Below are positions 36,107-50,029 of a DNA stretch of 64,000 bases, one piece after another. Every line of letters begins with the position of its first letter. The stretch's first letter is position 1. Both the position numbers and the translations under genes were made by a program. The notes under the pieces were generated by a model. It saw only the letters and a list, made by a program, of their open reading frames with translations. It was not told the origin of the DNA and did no database searches. The DNA is taken from contig NC_057792.1 of assembly GCF_014905175.1 (NCBI RefSeq), positions 15,816,963 to 15,880,962 of the forward strand, read 5' to 3'. The DNA is from Aphidius gifuensis (taxonomy: Eukaryota > Arthropoda > Insecta > Hymenoptera > Braconidae).

Positions 36107-37129
36107 CATTGTTGGATGATGCTAATGAACTTAATATTTATTTATTTATTTATTTGAATATTAATTATTTAAATGTATTTTTTGTTTAAATATTCTGACA
36201 ATGTTTTAATGTAAATGAAAAAACAAGTCCATGATTGGAAGGAATCGTGAGGGATTAGCAAATTAACATAATCCAGCTAAACGAGGCATTGTTTCGTTAT
36301 TTACTCTGGGATATATGGTTTTTTTATATTTTTTTTTCTTTGCCATTCCAAATATGGTTTCTAACGGTTACTTTTATCCTGAAATATGTCCTTTAACACC
36401 GCGAAATAATACATTCTTTAAGACTAACTATATTTATTGTTAAAATTAGAAAAAAAAAAAAATAGTATAATCATTTTTTATTTATTTATTTATCTACTTA
36501 AATTTGCTTTGAAAAATAATTTTTTTTTTTACTTTCTAAACCTATAATTATTTAAATTTAAATACTTGGAAGGAAAAAATTTAATCATTGATTTTAATGA
36601 TCAATGTTTGGTCAAAAAAAATTAGCAAAGAATATTGATGTTTTTTTCATGTGTTTTATGCAAAGAGTGTATAATTTTTTTTTTTTTTTTCTTGTAATTA
36701 ATATTACTTGATAACTAGATTGTAAATCAAGTTGAAAATTTAACTGAAAATATTCTCAGTAATTTGTACAAACTATAAATATACTTATATGAGAAAAAAA
36801 TGTTGAAAAAAAAACAAAATGAAAATTAGTTGAAGACAAGAGTCATTAATTCTTGAGGCTTAAAATTTTTTATTTCAAAATGAAAATTAGTATGAATAAT
36901 TTATGATTTTGTTTTGTCAAAATTTTTGTTTAAGAATGTGATGACAATTTGAATCTCTTTTTCTTAGCTACATAATCTTGGCAAATGATGAATTTTAAAA
37001 TTTTTATTTTCCCGCCATTTGATTAATAGAGAGAGAAACAAGTTTTGGAAAATTATTGGTGACACAAAGAGTCATGATAATTGATTGTCGCCAAGCATGA
37101 CTCAATGTCTGACTCTCAATTGATTATAA

Positions 37130-37426
37130 TCACTTGTTTTGTGTCTTACTTTGTATTTTATCTTCAAAAACTTGGGCATCAACGGACCTAGGTTCAAATA
37201 ATGCCGCGGGTGATTTTTTACTTACAATTTCATATATCGAGAAAATTAAAAAATACATATAATCAATTGAAAGGAAAATAAAAGTTGTGCCAATAAATTC
37301 CAACATGTCGAACACACGTGCAACACACAATCGTGACGTTATTTTGAAATTTCCGCGTGCATCAAACATTTCCAAAAAAATAAAAAAAACAAACAACATT
37401 AAAAGGTCAACGAATTTCCAAATCAT
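37130..37426 (-). CDS. Unrecognised 98-residue open frame with two hydrophobic segments
   Basis: This is the longest desert frame that is not simply a homopolymer shadow. The N-terminal segment (WKFVDLLMLFVFFIFLEMF) and a second one (LEFIGTTFIFLSIDYMYFLI) could be membrane spans, separated by a mixed polar section containing NFKITSRLCVARV. The frame contains a potential donor (GTAAGT at about 37224-37229), so it could be an exon of something larger. No similarity is recognised and no neighbour supports it; it may be chance. Confidence 0.18.
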   Translation of the reverse strand: MIWKFVDLLMLFVFFIFLEMFDARGNFKITSRLCVARVFDMLEFIGTTFIFLSIDYMYFLIFSIYEIVSKKSPAALFEPRSVDAQVFEDKIQSKTQNK

Positions 37427-40400
37427 TCAAAAATAAAATTTGATCTTAATTATCATCTAATGTAATTGTTAAACAAAATAATGAGAAAAATAACAAAAAA
37501 ATACCTCAAAAAAATTTATCAACAGTGTCACGAGAAAGTAAACTTTCTCGCAACGAAAAATTCCTAAAACTCATGTTCAATTAAAATTTTATATTTATAC
37601 AGTGAAAAACTTTTACTTTATTAATATAGGTGTCTGCAAAGTATGCAAAATTGCTCAATTAATATATCGAGTAATTAAAGTGTTTTAAACTAAAAATCAT
37701 TATAAAAAAATTGTTATTTGTGCGGTTAAAGAAAAAAAACAAGAAAAATAATTTATTAATTTGAAATTTTTTATTACCACAATGATTAAAATTAGACAAA
37801 GTAAATAATTTAAAAATTAATTGTTTAAAATACAAATAAATAAAATTGTAGTTAAATGTGTTCTAAATAACTTGGCTTGAAAATGCTTGGATTAGTTTTT
37901 GTGCAAGTATTAGTTTATGTCGACAAGCGTAACAAATGCGTAGGCGACAAATATTTTTGGAATTGACGAGTGAAAAATTACCAAAATTAAACAGATAAAA
38001 TTTAAATATATTTTTTATTACTCAAAAGTAATATTATCATAATTATATTTTGTACATCGTGTGTCTTCATAATGTCACGTGAAATTGAGCCTAAATTTTC
38101 CCACGGAATTTGTAAATTATTTCAATCTTTTTATATGCACAAATTCCTTCATTTATTTTCTTTTTTTTGTCCTAATTATTCGCTTAATATACATATATCC
38201 CAATAAAATTTTTATTACAAATTCAAACGATTTTTTTTTGTCCTAATTAAATTATTTGCTGCTCACATTAATAAATGAAATTAATTGATAAATTAAAAAT
38301 GAATCATTCCATATTAATTTTATTAAATTTCATTAGTTTTTTTTTTTAAATATCTTAATTGATTTTTCTCAATTGAATTAATTCTTACAAGTCAAATTGA
38401 TGATTCATCATTTGATTTATTTTATAATTGCACCAAATACTAAATATAAAAATGTTTCGTGAATTATTCGAGTTTTATTATTATTATTTTTGTATTTTTT
38501 TAATGTTGAAAATTGTCGTGGTGAAAGGTAACGAAGCATCACGACAGATTTAACGTATTTACTGAACTAATTGGCTATTTTTTATATCAAAATAAATCAA
38601 AAGGGTGTGCATATATTTTTTTAGATTCTAAATTTAAATATTAAAAATATATTTGTACATTTTACTGTTATTTTTTTGTGATAGAATATTATTCTGGGGA
38701 TCGATGTATATTATTGTTTACGGGGATGATCTAGTTTAATTTATTTAAAAGTAAAAAAATGGGCCAAGTGTCTTCACAGCATTATGACCATCATCAGCAA
38801 CTAACTGGTCACTCAGCTTGAATTAAAAAATACATAAAAAACAATTTGATATAATAAAAATAAAATAAAACAGACAAATGATACTTGAATTAAAATTTCA
38901 ATGTAATTTTTTTTCGGTGCTCAAGTGGTGTATATATATAAAATAAGTATTACGGAACTATTCAATGTATTTCAGTGGCATTTATGGTTCCACGCTGTCG
39001 CGCCTTTTCTATTTATAATTACGTTCATTTAAAAATTTTCGCGCAAATATTTTATTATTTAAATTCAAATCAAAGTCATTGTGTAAATATATTTTATGAT
39101 AAATACATAAAAAAAAAAATTAATTAATATATTATTTTATTTATTTAAATATTTATTCATATAATCTTGTAATTTTTTTATTTTTATAATTTTTTAAAAT
39201 ACATTTTTAATATTTATATGTATATGAGTGAAAGGTTATTATTTTTTTTTTCTCCTTTCACTTAAAATCTTTTGTCTCTGTAAAAGATTCATCATTGTTG
39301 ATGATGTGTTCATAATGTATTGTTGATACTTGACGCAGTAAAAAAATTTTAGATACAAAATATAAATATACTTTGTTTGCATAATATGAAAGTATTTTTA
39401 AAAAATTAATATCAGGGATTGTTATTAAATTAAAAATTCAATATTTTACTTGACGCAAAGTTGAGAATAATTATCTGATTATAATATTAATTTATCTCTT
39501 GATTATTAACCTGAAAATCTATTTTTATTTTCTTCTGCAAGGTGTTGGTTGTGCTACACTGAAAGATGTGTAAAATTGTTGATGATAAACATCAATTTAA
39601 CAACAAACTTCTACCTTGCCACTCCCTTCACAACATTCTGTATTTCTTATAAAAAAAAAATAGCAATCGTGACTTGGTAATGCTACCGATTACGTATATC
39701 AATTTTACTCTTGAATTCCCAAAGAAATAAAAAAAAAAAAAAAGTAAATAATTTTCTCACTGTCCCTCTTGTTATATTGAATAATATTTTTTATACATTA
39801 TTACACCTCAATTGGCAGATTAAATGAAAATCGAGCAATCTCGTAATTTAAACCACAAATTTTTTTTTTATGTCTTATTGTTTTGTTGCAAATATATTAC
39901 TATAAATTGCATATAAAAAAAATGATATATAATAGAATTAAATGATTGCGTAATATGAACAAACCACAATGGACTGTTAACAATTTAAATTTGTTTTTTT
40001 TTTTTTTCTATTTTATTTCTGTTATTAGGTACCTTGACATTTGTGCGAGGGGTGAAAGTTAACAATATATTGTTGTTGGTTGTTCATCGTATACACACAT
40101 GGGCGTAATTTATACATTCTTAAATATTTTAAAAATTTTATTTATAATAATTTTATAGTGTATTAGGAGAGTACTTATTTTTTATGTCTAAATTTTTTAT
40201 TTTATTACATGTATATATATTTATGAAATTTTATTTAGTCGTGTACATATTTATATGATTGTAATAACAACTAAATAGGGAGTACTCTATTATGCATATA
40301 TATTTATTTATTTATTTTATTATTTTTTATTATTTTATATTTTATGTATATTAGTTTTTTTTTTTTTGAATTTAATCCGTGGGCTTAGGGATATATTTGA

Positions 40401-40718
40401 CTTCAAGTCATTCTTGACGTCGTAAAAATAAAAAAAAAAATTTCTTTTTCAATTGCCCTTTGAATGATGTCATGAATATAAATTATAAAATTATTTTAAA
40501 AATATGTTGGCAATTGATTTTGACCTTATGTGTATGTTAAAAATTTTAATTTAAATAATTAAAATATATTTATCAGTGCGTAACTGATGAATTTTTGATG
40601 CCAAAAAAAAAATAAAAATAATCGTTAAAAATTCTTCATGATTAAATCAAACCTTTTATCAAGAAAATACCTAAAAATATACAAAAATGTTTGTTGTCTA
40701 TTTTAAAATAAAAGCTCT

Positions 40719-40744
40719 TTAAATTAGGTATTTACCTAATTTAA
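40719..40744. repeat. 26-bp near-perfect palindrome
   Basis: Arms of 12 bp (TTAAATTAGGTA and its complement) around a TT spacer. It may be a binding site for a dimeric factor or chance in A/T-rich DNA. Confidence 0.3.
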
Positions 40745-43700
40745 TTTACAAATAATTAAAAAAAACTTGAAATATTTTTAAAAATAAAAAAATACAATTC
40801 TATAATTTTATTTATTTTAAGCAAATATATATATATTTTTTTAAGACCTTATATGTATTTTTTCATGATCTATAAAATTATATTTCTATGCTTGATATAG
40901 CACAAGTAAAATCTAAAGTGAACATCATGATTTCATCGATTGATTAGGATGTCTATTGAGCTACCGATGTAATCAATACAATAAAAATACTTCCGTCTTT
41001 TATTTCATATACATGAACAATAAAGTATCAAACGATATATATAATAAATCAAATAATATAATCAAAGAACTATCCTTCCGGTTGATCATGTCGTCCTTCA
41101 AAGACGCGTGTATTCCATTACTGTCTCATAACGGTTATTCATTGTGGTTAGTCGCGCGTGCCCGATCCGTCGATTAAATATTTTCTCCTCTCTTTATTTA
41201 TTTTTTTTAATAATAATAAGCTCAATAAATATATCCAACCCTACAACAAACTGGTAGATGACCGAGTCAAATGTGATCAAGCCTCATATATATCGATCAT
41301 TTATTTTTTTTTGTTCCATTTTTTTCAGCGTGATTGTGACACCATCAAGAGAAATTGCGTGGGATCAACTTATATATATCCTTTTAAAAAATAATTTTTA
41401 AATCAACACTTTTATTTATATACAACCAACATAAAAATATATATAAATTTATCACTTTGTGTGTATGTATATGTAATTTTTTTTATATCAAAGAAGGCGG
41501 ATCTAACGGAATAGTATTTTGCAAAGATATGATAGATGAGGACCTCTTTGATCGCAATTCATATACGTGTAAGTTGTAACCACATATCACACATCATATA
41601 TAAATTTATTTTAATAAAAAAAAAATATATACATTTGTTGAATTATATTAATGAAATTTTTAACATCAAAGTGTGTGGGTATATTAGCTTTCAAGCATGA
41701 TATCTTTTGGTTATTGATGAATGAAATGCAATTCATAAATTTAATAGAAATAAGTGATGGAGTATAAAAATTCAAATACTTAATGTATCTAGAAATATAT
41801 TGAAGAAGCCAAATGATTGAGAAGAGGATATCAGATATTAATGGAGCCACTGTAAACGTGTAGAATTTTTCATCTTATTGAAAAGCTGTATATAAATATT
41901 TTTATTTTATTTATTTTTGATGGTTGTGTTGCAGCTGGACTTGAAAAAGATTAGCCTCAAATGGATTGCCGCATAAAAGAGGTCACATTTATTCACCCAC
42001 GCATTTATTTTTTTTTTTTTTAAAAAGAGTTGTTCGTCTTATTACTCTTATTCATTTATTTATATATATTATGCAGCTCTTATCGATTGTAGTACGCTTG
42101 GGTGGGTGGGTGGTTAGACCGGTACATGCAATTGTTGTTTCATCCAAAATATAAAAATTGACACAAGAAAAATACATAAGTAGTCCAATGAAAAATAAAT
42201 ATATTCAAATAAATATTTTCTATATTTTTTTAAGGCTGTATAGAAATAAAAATTAGAAAAATTATTTTTATATATTGTCTTGTTTTGAAGATGTAAAAAA
42301 AATTGATAAATTATATTAGATGAATTTATAAAACATGAATATAAAATAATAAATAGATTAAAAATTTTTTAAAGCATTTTTGTAAATGTATATAAATTCC
42401 AAGGATAAGTTACTATTAATGCTGTTAAAGTGAATTATCAGCAATAAATCTACAAAATGTCAAAACGTGTCGACGAATATTAGAATTTATTAATAATGTT
42501 GTGGTTATTTTAAATAAATTCTTAAACTATATAAAATTATTATTATTATTGTTTAAAAAATAACGTGAAAGTAAAATTATTATAATTTGACTGCTGAAGA
42601 TGAAATAGTATTTTTATTTTCATTTTTTTTTTTTTGCCATAATTATTGTATTTTTATAAACCATTAAATCTCAACATGGAACAATGATTTTTTTTGAAGG
42701 ACAATATTTTCTCACATAAATCTGAGATTTTATAATTATATATATAAAAAATCATCATACAGCTATACAAATTAACTTGAATTATAGAAAAATAAAGAAA
42801 AAAAAAAATTGTCGTTACGTTTAAAAGAAAAACGTGAGAGTCAATTAAGCCAATGATAAATGAAAATAAATTGAAAATAAATTATTTCCTGATTAAAAAA
42901 TAAAGCAAAGTATCTTTTTGTATTTGATGTATATTTTACAAATGAAATAAAATTTAACCTCAAGCAATTTATACAGTTTATATCGTTTGGCTATTTTATT
43001 TTTTTTTATTTTTGTTTATTTTATAAATATTACTTTATATTATTTTTGTATTGTTGCGCAATATCAATCTTGTTTAATAGAAAACAAGAGAGAAATAATC
43101 GATTGTAATCGACAATTGGAGAAAGTGATTTTTTTTTTGTTTGAAGGGAAGTTGTTGTTGCTTTGCTTGAGTGAATTATTTAAAATAAAAAAATATTGCA
43201 TATTGTCCGAGTGTTGATAGATTGTATAAATAAATAAATTATAATTGAATAAAAAGAATATTCAACAATTTGGTCATTAACGCCAACAATTGGTACAGCC
43301 GATATAGAACAAACGCATATTTTTTTTGTTTCTAATTAATTCATTTGACAATAAACGCAAAGCTGGAAAATCATAAAAATTTGTGGGTATATATATATAA
43401 AGCACAAAAAGCCCCTGAATATTATCCGCTATATGAATTTCCAACTGTAACGTTTGTTGTTGAAAAATTAAATACAATAATTAAATCATCTCAATCCTCA
43501 AAATAAATTTGTTGATGAATTTTCACGTTGAAAAAAAATATTATCTAATTTTAGAATAATAATAATAAAAATAATTGATTAATTTATGAGACAAGTAAGT
43601 CATTGTTAACAAGTGAAAATATAATTTAAAAAAAAAAAAAACAATTATATTTAAATATATAAATAAGTTGTTGAATTGAGATGATTTAAATGAATTTTCT

Positions 43701-46700
43701 ATTGTCAACATATTCAACTCACACACTTGTAATTAATTGTAATTATAAAGAAGATTAAGAGTCATTGTTTTGTGTGTATTTTATTGTCTTGCTATGTATT
43801 AATGTATTTTTTATTTAATTTTAAATTCTGACACAGTTGATGGTGATAGGCAATTGTGTGGCTCGTTTTAAATTTTAATGTCTAAACACACATAGACTCT
43901 TATTGATATATACCTCGAGATAGACCTCGTTCACATTACTTTCACACTGATAATTATATTACACTCGGCTCATTCAGACTTATATATACATTGTTTATAA
44001 TATAAATATGTTTTTTTATTTTTGTTTGTATTATTGAAAACAAACATTGTATCGATTCAATGGCCATTACAACTTGAAAAATAATTCAGGAAGTAATCAT
44101 GAGCTATTTACATTTACTATGTTTAATTCAATTATAATAAAAAATAAAAATAAATAAACAATATTATTATTTATTTGAGTATTTAATTTAATTTATTATT
44201 TTGATAAATTTAATATTTTAAATTGATTAAAATTATTAGAATAAATCAATTGTTATAATAATTTTATTAAATTTTTTTTTAATCGTTTTCTTTAATTTAA
44301 TTTATATTTGCTATTGTTTAAATAATATTTTATATTATTATATTTTATTTATTTGGTTATTTAATTCAGTAGATATAATTTTTTCAGTTATTTTTTTTTT
44401 TTAATAATATAATTATAATTATTTAATATTTTTTTTTAATCACGATTCAAAGAAAATACCTTTATTTGAGTTTTTTATGTTTAAAATCAAACTAATACGT
44501 TTATTTAATTTAAATAATTCAATTTTATTTATAATTTTTGTTTGTTTATTTTATAGATATATTTTTAGTAAATATATATTTTTATTTTATTTTAATATCG
44601 AAGTACAAAGCTCAAGTTGAAAAAAAAAAAAACAAAAAATTCATGTTTATAATTTTACACAAGGGAAAGTATATATTATGAAAAAAAAAAAAAAATTAAT
44701 CGAAAGTATGTATAAATTTTTCTACACGTTGTTGTAGAATAGATACATTTTTAAATTTTATTATTTATTTATAAACTTAATACGGAGAAATTTAAAAAAA
44801 ATGCAAATTCTTTTGAAAATAAAAAAATGAAAATATTGTAACGGGTTTGAAATCAAGTTTGAAAGGACATTTTTAGTATATGACTCAATTCACATAAAAG
44901 ATATGAGTATTATTTTTCATATTTTCATGTTATTATTTTTTTTTATTTTCAAGTAAATTTTAAATGGAGCAAAAGGGGACAGTAGATAAGGCCCATCAGA
45001 GTCAGACAGGAGTTGTGTTACTCTGCTGTGTCTCAGTTACATCTCGAAACAATTTGATTTATTAAACTGCATTCCAGTTTTATTTTTTAAATATAAATAC
45101 ATATAAATACATATTTAAAAAATGAATAAATATATGTTTTTTGTTTATTTAAATATTTAAATATTGAAAGTGTCATATATATTTAAATAAATAAGTTGTC
45201 AGTGAGTGGAAAAATCAAATTGATATATATTTTCATTCATTTAGCAAACAGATATATTTTTTCCAGGAAGTAAATAAATAAATCTGGGTTACACAGTCAA
45301 TTTCATCATATTTAAAAACAATATGATTTATGACAATGAAAAAATTTCTAGTTATACTTTTGAGTAAATTAAAGAAACAAGTATTTAAAAAAAAAAAAAC
45401 AAAAATTATTTGTATATGAGAAAATTCATTGTGAAATTATCATTTTTTTTTTGCTATTTTAATAAAAAATAACTGATTTTTTTTTTCATATTTAAATGAG
45501 AGTATATATAGTTACTTCAAATAATTTTTAGAAAGTCAACATATATATTTTTTTTTTTTGTACAATACGTTGTTTGGTATTTTAAGAAAAAGAAAATTTT
45601 TTAATTTTTTCTAACTATTAAGATAATAATTTTTTTTTATACAATTATTTTTAAATTGTTGTAGTTATTTTTTTGTTTTCAAGTACAATTTAATATATAA
45701 ATTGGATAATTATATTTTTAAAAAAATATATATGTTAATGGTTTACGTGAAAATATTTTTTTAGAATAAATTTTGGAAAATTTTAAACAATTTTTCAATT
45801 GAGATATTGTCAATTGTCATTAAAAAATATTTAAAGGAATTACAAAATAAATGTAAATTATTAAAACAAATAAACCAAATTGCTTCTGTAAAAAAAAAAA
45901 TCATTTATCATATTTAAATTATTTTTAAAAAATGCTAATTACATATTTCTTTCATAAATTTTTGTAACACATTTGTGATGACACTTGAAATTGAAAAAAA
46001 TAAAAGAAAAAATGATAATAATTCTTTGTTTGAAAAATATATATTTAAAAAATTTGAATTTCAATAGAATCAGTTATTATTTTCAAGTAGGATGTTAGAC
46101 AAAAAATAATAAGAAAAAAAAAGTATATTTAATTTAAAAAATGAAGTTTCACCAACATATGGATTTTGTATGAAGCCCTTGGCACAAGCCCGTAGTTAAA
46201 AAACATAAAAAAAAATAAAAAAAAAACTATTTTGGCGTGCTTTTGAATATATATTTATTTCTTTTTTTTTTCACTCAGTAACTCCCCTCAGGGATGGTAA
46301 ATTCTTGGCAAACGTATGGCAAGTTGGAAGCCCTCTTTCAAACACCGGCGTTATTTTAGTTAACGATTGTAAAATTTTCTACAACAATTTATTAAATAAA
46401 TTTCAAAAAAAAATAAACAATTTAATTATTTATAAATATAAAATTTAAATTTACCCAATTTCATTTAACATTAACATAAAAAAACTAAAATAAAACTAAA
46501 ATTTCAAGATATTTTAAATTTAAAAATATTTTATAATATGAAAATTATAATTTTCATAATATGCAAATATTTATAATGTATATTTGTTTGTTATTTAAAA
46601 TAATAGTCAAGTTGCAGTTTAAATGTATACAATGAATTCGTTGATAAATTTTCAGCTTATGCAATATATATATAGCAACTGTTGTGTGGCATTTAAGTAT

Positions 46701-46843
46701 TTTTATATATAAAAAGAGGTGAAATAAATTATTTTGGGCGTCATTTTATGCTATGAGCATCTAAGCAGACCGAATACCGAGACGCATTTAACACGCAGTG
46801 ATTTGCCACGCACTGGAGAGAGATAAAATAAGAGTCTCATTGG

Positions 46844-46891
46844 TCATCAACATCATCATCATCATCATCAACATCATCATCAACATCAACA
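46844..46891 (+). repeat. CAT/CAA microsatellite
   Basis: Imperfect trinucleotide run of ATC units interrupted by AAC. Similar runs occur at 47112-47130 (GAT, i.e. opposite strand), 48542-48557 and about 48586-48624. It is not in a gene. Confidence 0.8.
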
Positions 46892-47138
46892 GTATTGCGC
46901 AATAACCAATGTCTCTATGTACATTTTTATAAAAATATTCTTCAGCACGTCATGTTAATGATTTGTGTGTTGTATCACTATATAGCTACTGGTTTATATG
47001 TATATAGGTATATGATAAATTTTATTTATTTTTTTATCATCAAGTATGTGTATTTTTGTGTACACATGTGCAATCAAACTTGACTGATTGACCTAGCTAT
47101 GGTCTTGTGTTGATGATGATTATGATGATGCAGTCCAG

Positions 47139-47150
47139 ATCTCGCGAGAT
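47139..47150. promoter_or_regulatory. CGCG palindrome ATCTCGCGAGAT
   Basis: A perfect 12-bp palindrome containing TCTCGCGAGA, the element bound by BANP at vertebrate CpG-island promoters. It sits in a GC-richer patch (47130-47200) next to a GAT microsatellite. Whether insects use this element is not something I can show. Confidence 0.25.
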
Positions 47151-48541
47151 GAGCTGAGGCGCCGTGAGGATTTACCTCGAGGGAAGTGGGTCGATGTATT
47201 TCCCACTTTGAAATATATATATAGCTTGCTAATTTTTTTTTCAATATTTATAAATGCGTAAGTTGAACGGACATTCCTAACATTCGTTGTGACGCTTTTT
47301 GAATTTTCACCAAGTTGCGCAATAAATATCAATTTTTTATTTTCTTTTTCAACTAGATTTTTGGAATAATAACGTGATGGAAATTTGATAATTGAGATTT
47401 TTTTTAACAGAATTTTTAACAGTTTTTAAATAATTTATTTTTCATTGTTTATGGAAAAATTTAAAACGAAAATTAATTGATTTAAAATGTGGCAATAATG
47501 TTCATCTAATTTTATGCTGTAGAAATTTTTTTGACCCATAATTTATTTGTAAATCATCTTGCTATATTTAAGGCCACAGAAATCAATTTATTATAATATC
47601 CATCAAATTACATTTCTCAATAATATAATTACTTTGATATTTCAAACACAAAAAAATTTTTTTATTTCATTTTTTTTCGATATAGAAACAAGTCATTATT
47701 TTCCAAAAAATTTTTGAAAAATTCTCAATTAATAATTAATCAACAAAAAAGAGCTAAAATAATTTTATAAAAATTTAGATTTTCAATAAACAAAAAAGTA
47801 AGTGTATATTTTTTTATATTTTTTTTTGCGCAAATTTATTATAGCGTGCTCAAAAGTGAGCACATGACATTCGTCATCTTCGAGTATCACAAAAATATTA
47901 TTACACATAAAATGTTGACGATGACGAAGATGACTATGTTTATATAAAAATTTTTTTACCAGTGACGAAATATAAAGATAGATGAATGTTAAAAAAAAAA
48001 GGATATAAAGATATGCGTGTTTTCATCTCGAGACTAAATTAGTAAATTTATTACCAAGCTCACATCGTTACGAATTACATATCGTTTAATCCACGGCTCA
48101 TCAGTGAGTTCTGCAATCTAACGTACTTATTTAAAATCATTATAAATAACAAATTGCCAAATAAAAATAAAAACATCAATTAAATAAATAAATTAAGCAA
48201 AAATAAATATAATTAATTGACAAATTCTTAATTATGGCAAAATAATTTATACAAAATTTCTAAACTTTCAAATTTTTTAAAAATTAATTTTAAAAATATT
48301 TTTATTTATCAGTTGACATTGTGTTAGCAGTTGATTTAAAAAAATAAATTTATATAAATAGGATAGAATTGATAGTAAAATAATAATCATAGATGAAAAA
48401 AAAATAAAAAAAATAATACCTGATTGTAGATGAGAGGGTCACCAGAGCTGACAAGTGTTTAGATCAATAAAACCAGGAAGTTTGTTGGAGCATTCTGTGG
48501 TCTTGTGGATTATCCAAGCTATCCAATGTCCTGGACTGCCT

Positions 48542-48624
48542 TCATCATCATCATCACTATCAGGATAAATATATTCATGTGGTCAAACATCACCACAACC
48601 ATCACCATCATCATCATCATCATC
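48542..48624 (+). repeat. Two CAT microsatellite runs
   Basis: ATC trinucleotide runs at 48542-48557 and about 48586-48624, imperfect and interrupted, in a non-coding patch. The reverse complement gives Met/Val-rich open frames that are not genes. Confidence 0.7.
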
Positions 48625-49988
48625 GACAGCCAACATATACAACCCTGAGGATTTTTATTTTTTTGTTTTATCATCATGACACGTTCCTCGCGCATCACAA
48701 CCACCATTATCAACATTTTATTTATTTATACATATACAAATAAATTCTCAACATGGCGTGACGATATTTTCTCGTCTCTTTTGCTAGACCAAGAGGCCCC
48801 AACACGAGGTACACGCCTGCCGCCGGCCCGATTGGGACATGTCGATAAGAAAATTGCTCTTAACACGCCAACTACCACACTCTGTTTTATTTTGAATTTA
48901 AAAAAATTTATATTTATTTATAAATAAAAATGTAAATAAATATCAAGCTGAAAACGTGTTTACAGAATGCTACTATGTGAGTTTACATTAAATATATAAA
49001 ATTTACTTTTTTATTAATATAAAAATACGTGTTTATGCGATTAATAATCATTTTTTTTTTTTTGTTAAATTTTAAATTGAGTGGAAAAAAGGATTTAAGG
49101 TATAATAATGTGCTTTTTTAAAAAAAAATTTAAAAAATTTGATATTCAAAGTAATTTTATAAATGGGATCAATAAATTAGGTTTTTTTTTTTTTGTTTTG
49201 CTGTGTGTGTATATTTGAATAAAGGAAAAAATTTTTTAAAAAAATTTCAAACCGGGAGGCAGATTCCTGGACATTTTGCAAATATAGACCCTGTGGAATT
49301 TTTTTTTTTTGTTTATAAAATCAGTAGTTTAAAAGGTAGTCAAAAATTTAAAAAATTCAAGGACAAATTACTGGAGTTTATTTTTATATAGAAATAATAG
49401 TTTTGTTTTATTTTTTGACAATATATAGGTCATTTGATTGTTTTGCAAAAACAATTTATAGATCTATGGTTTTGCTTCCAAGAAGATAATAGTTTAGGTC
49501 AATGATCTTTTATAGCAAAAAGGGATAAAAAAAATAAAAAAATAAAAAATTGTATATCTAGGCCAGACGGGTCCTCGAGGTATCCCAAAATTAATTATCC
49601 ACCCGTTCAAGCATGTGTAGTCGCAGACACTTTTGTTTCCATTTAAACGTCACGAAGAATCACTACCTACATGAGTGCATATATGTATATTGTGGGTGTG
49701 TTTGGTCCAAGCAAACTTAAAATTTATAACGGTATATTTTAGACTGTTAAAAAAAAATAAATAAACTTTTTTTTTTCTTATATTTTTATTTTTTATATAT
49801 ATACTTACTTGGTGAAAAATAAAAATCTTTGTTTTATTAATTTGCATATATTATTTATTCAAAATTGTTTAAATTTTAAAAACAATAATAATAATAATAA
49901 TATTTATCATTAATTTAAAATTTATTTTTATTTAAAAAAAATTTTTTTTTTTTATAATTAAATTTTTCTCTATTGAAAATTAATTTTT

Positions 49989-50029
49989 AGTCTTTTAATA
50001 ATTTTAAATTTAAAAATTATTAAAAGACT
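49989..50029. repeat. 41-bp A/T inverted repeat
   Basis: Arms of 20 and 21 bases (AGTCTTTTAATAATTTTAAA and its complement with one extra A) directly abut, giving a potential cruciform or hairpin followed by a T run. It is composed mostly of A/T. Confidence 0.5.

Noticed and set aside
41070..41165. CCGGTTGATCATG followed by TTCAAAGA, reminiscent of the start of 18S rRNA
   Set aside because: The match covers only short pieces with wrong spacing, and nothing downstream continues as rRNA.
48519..48716. Met/Val-rich minus-strand open frame
   Set aside because: It is the translation of CAT microsatellites.
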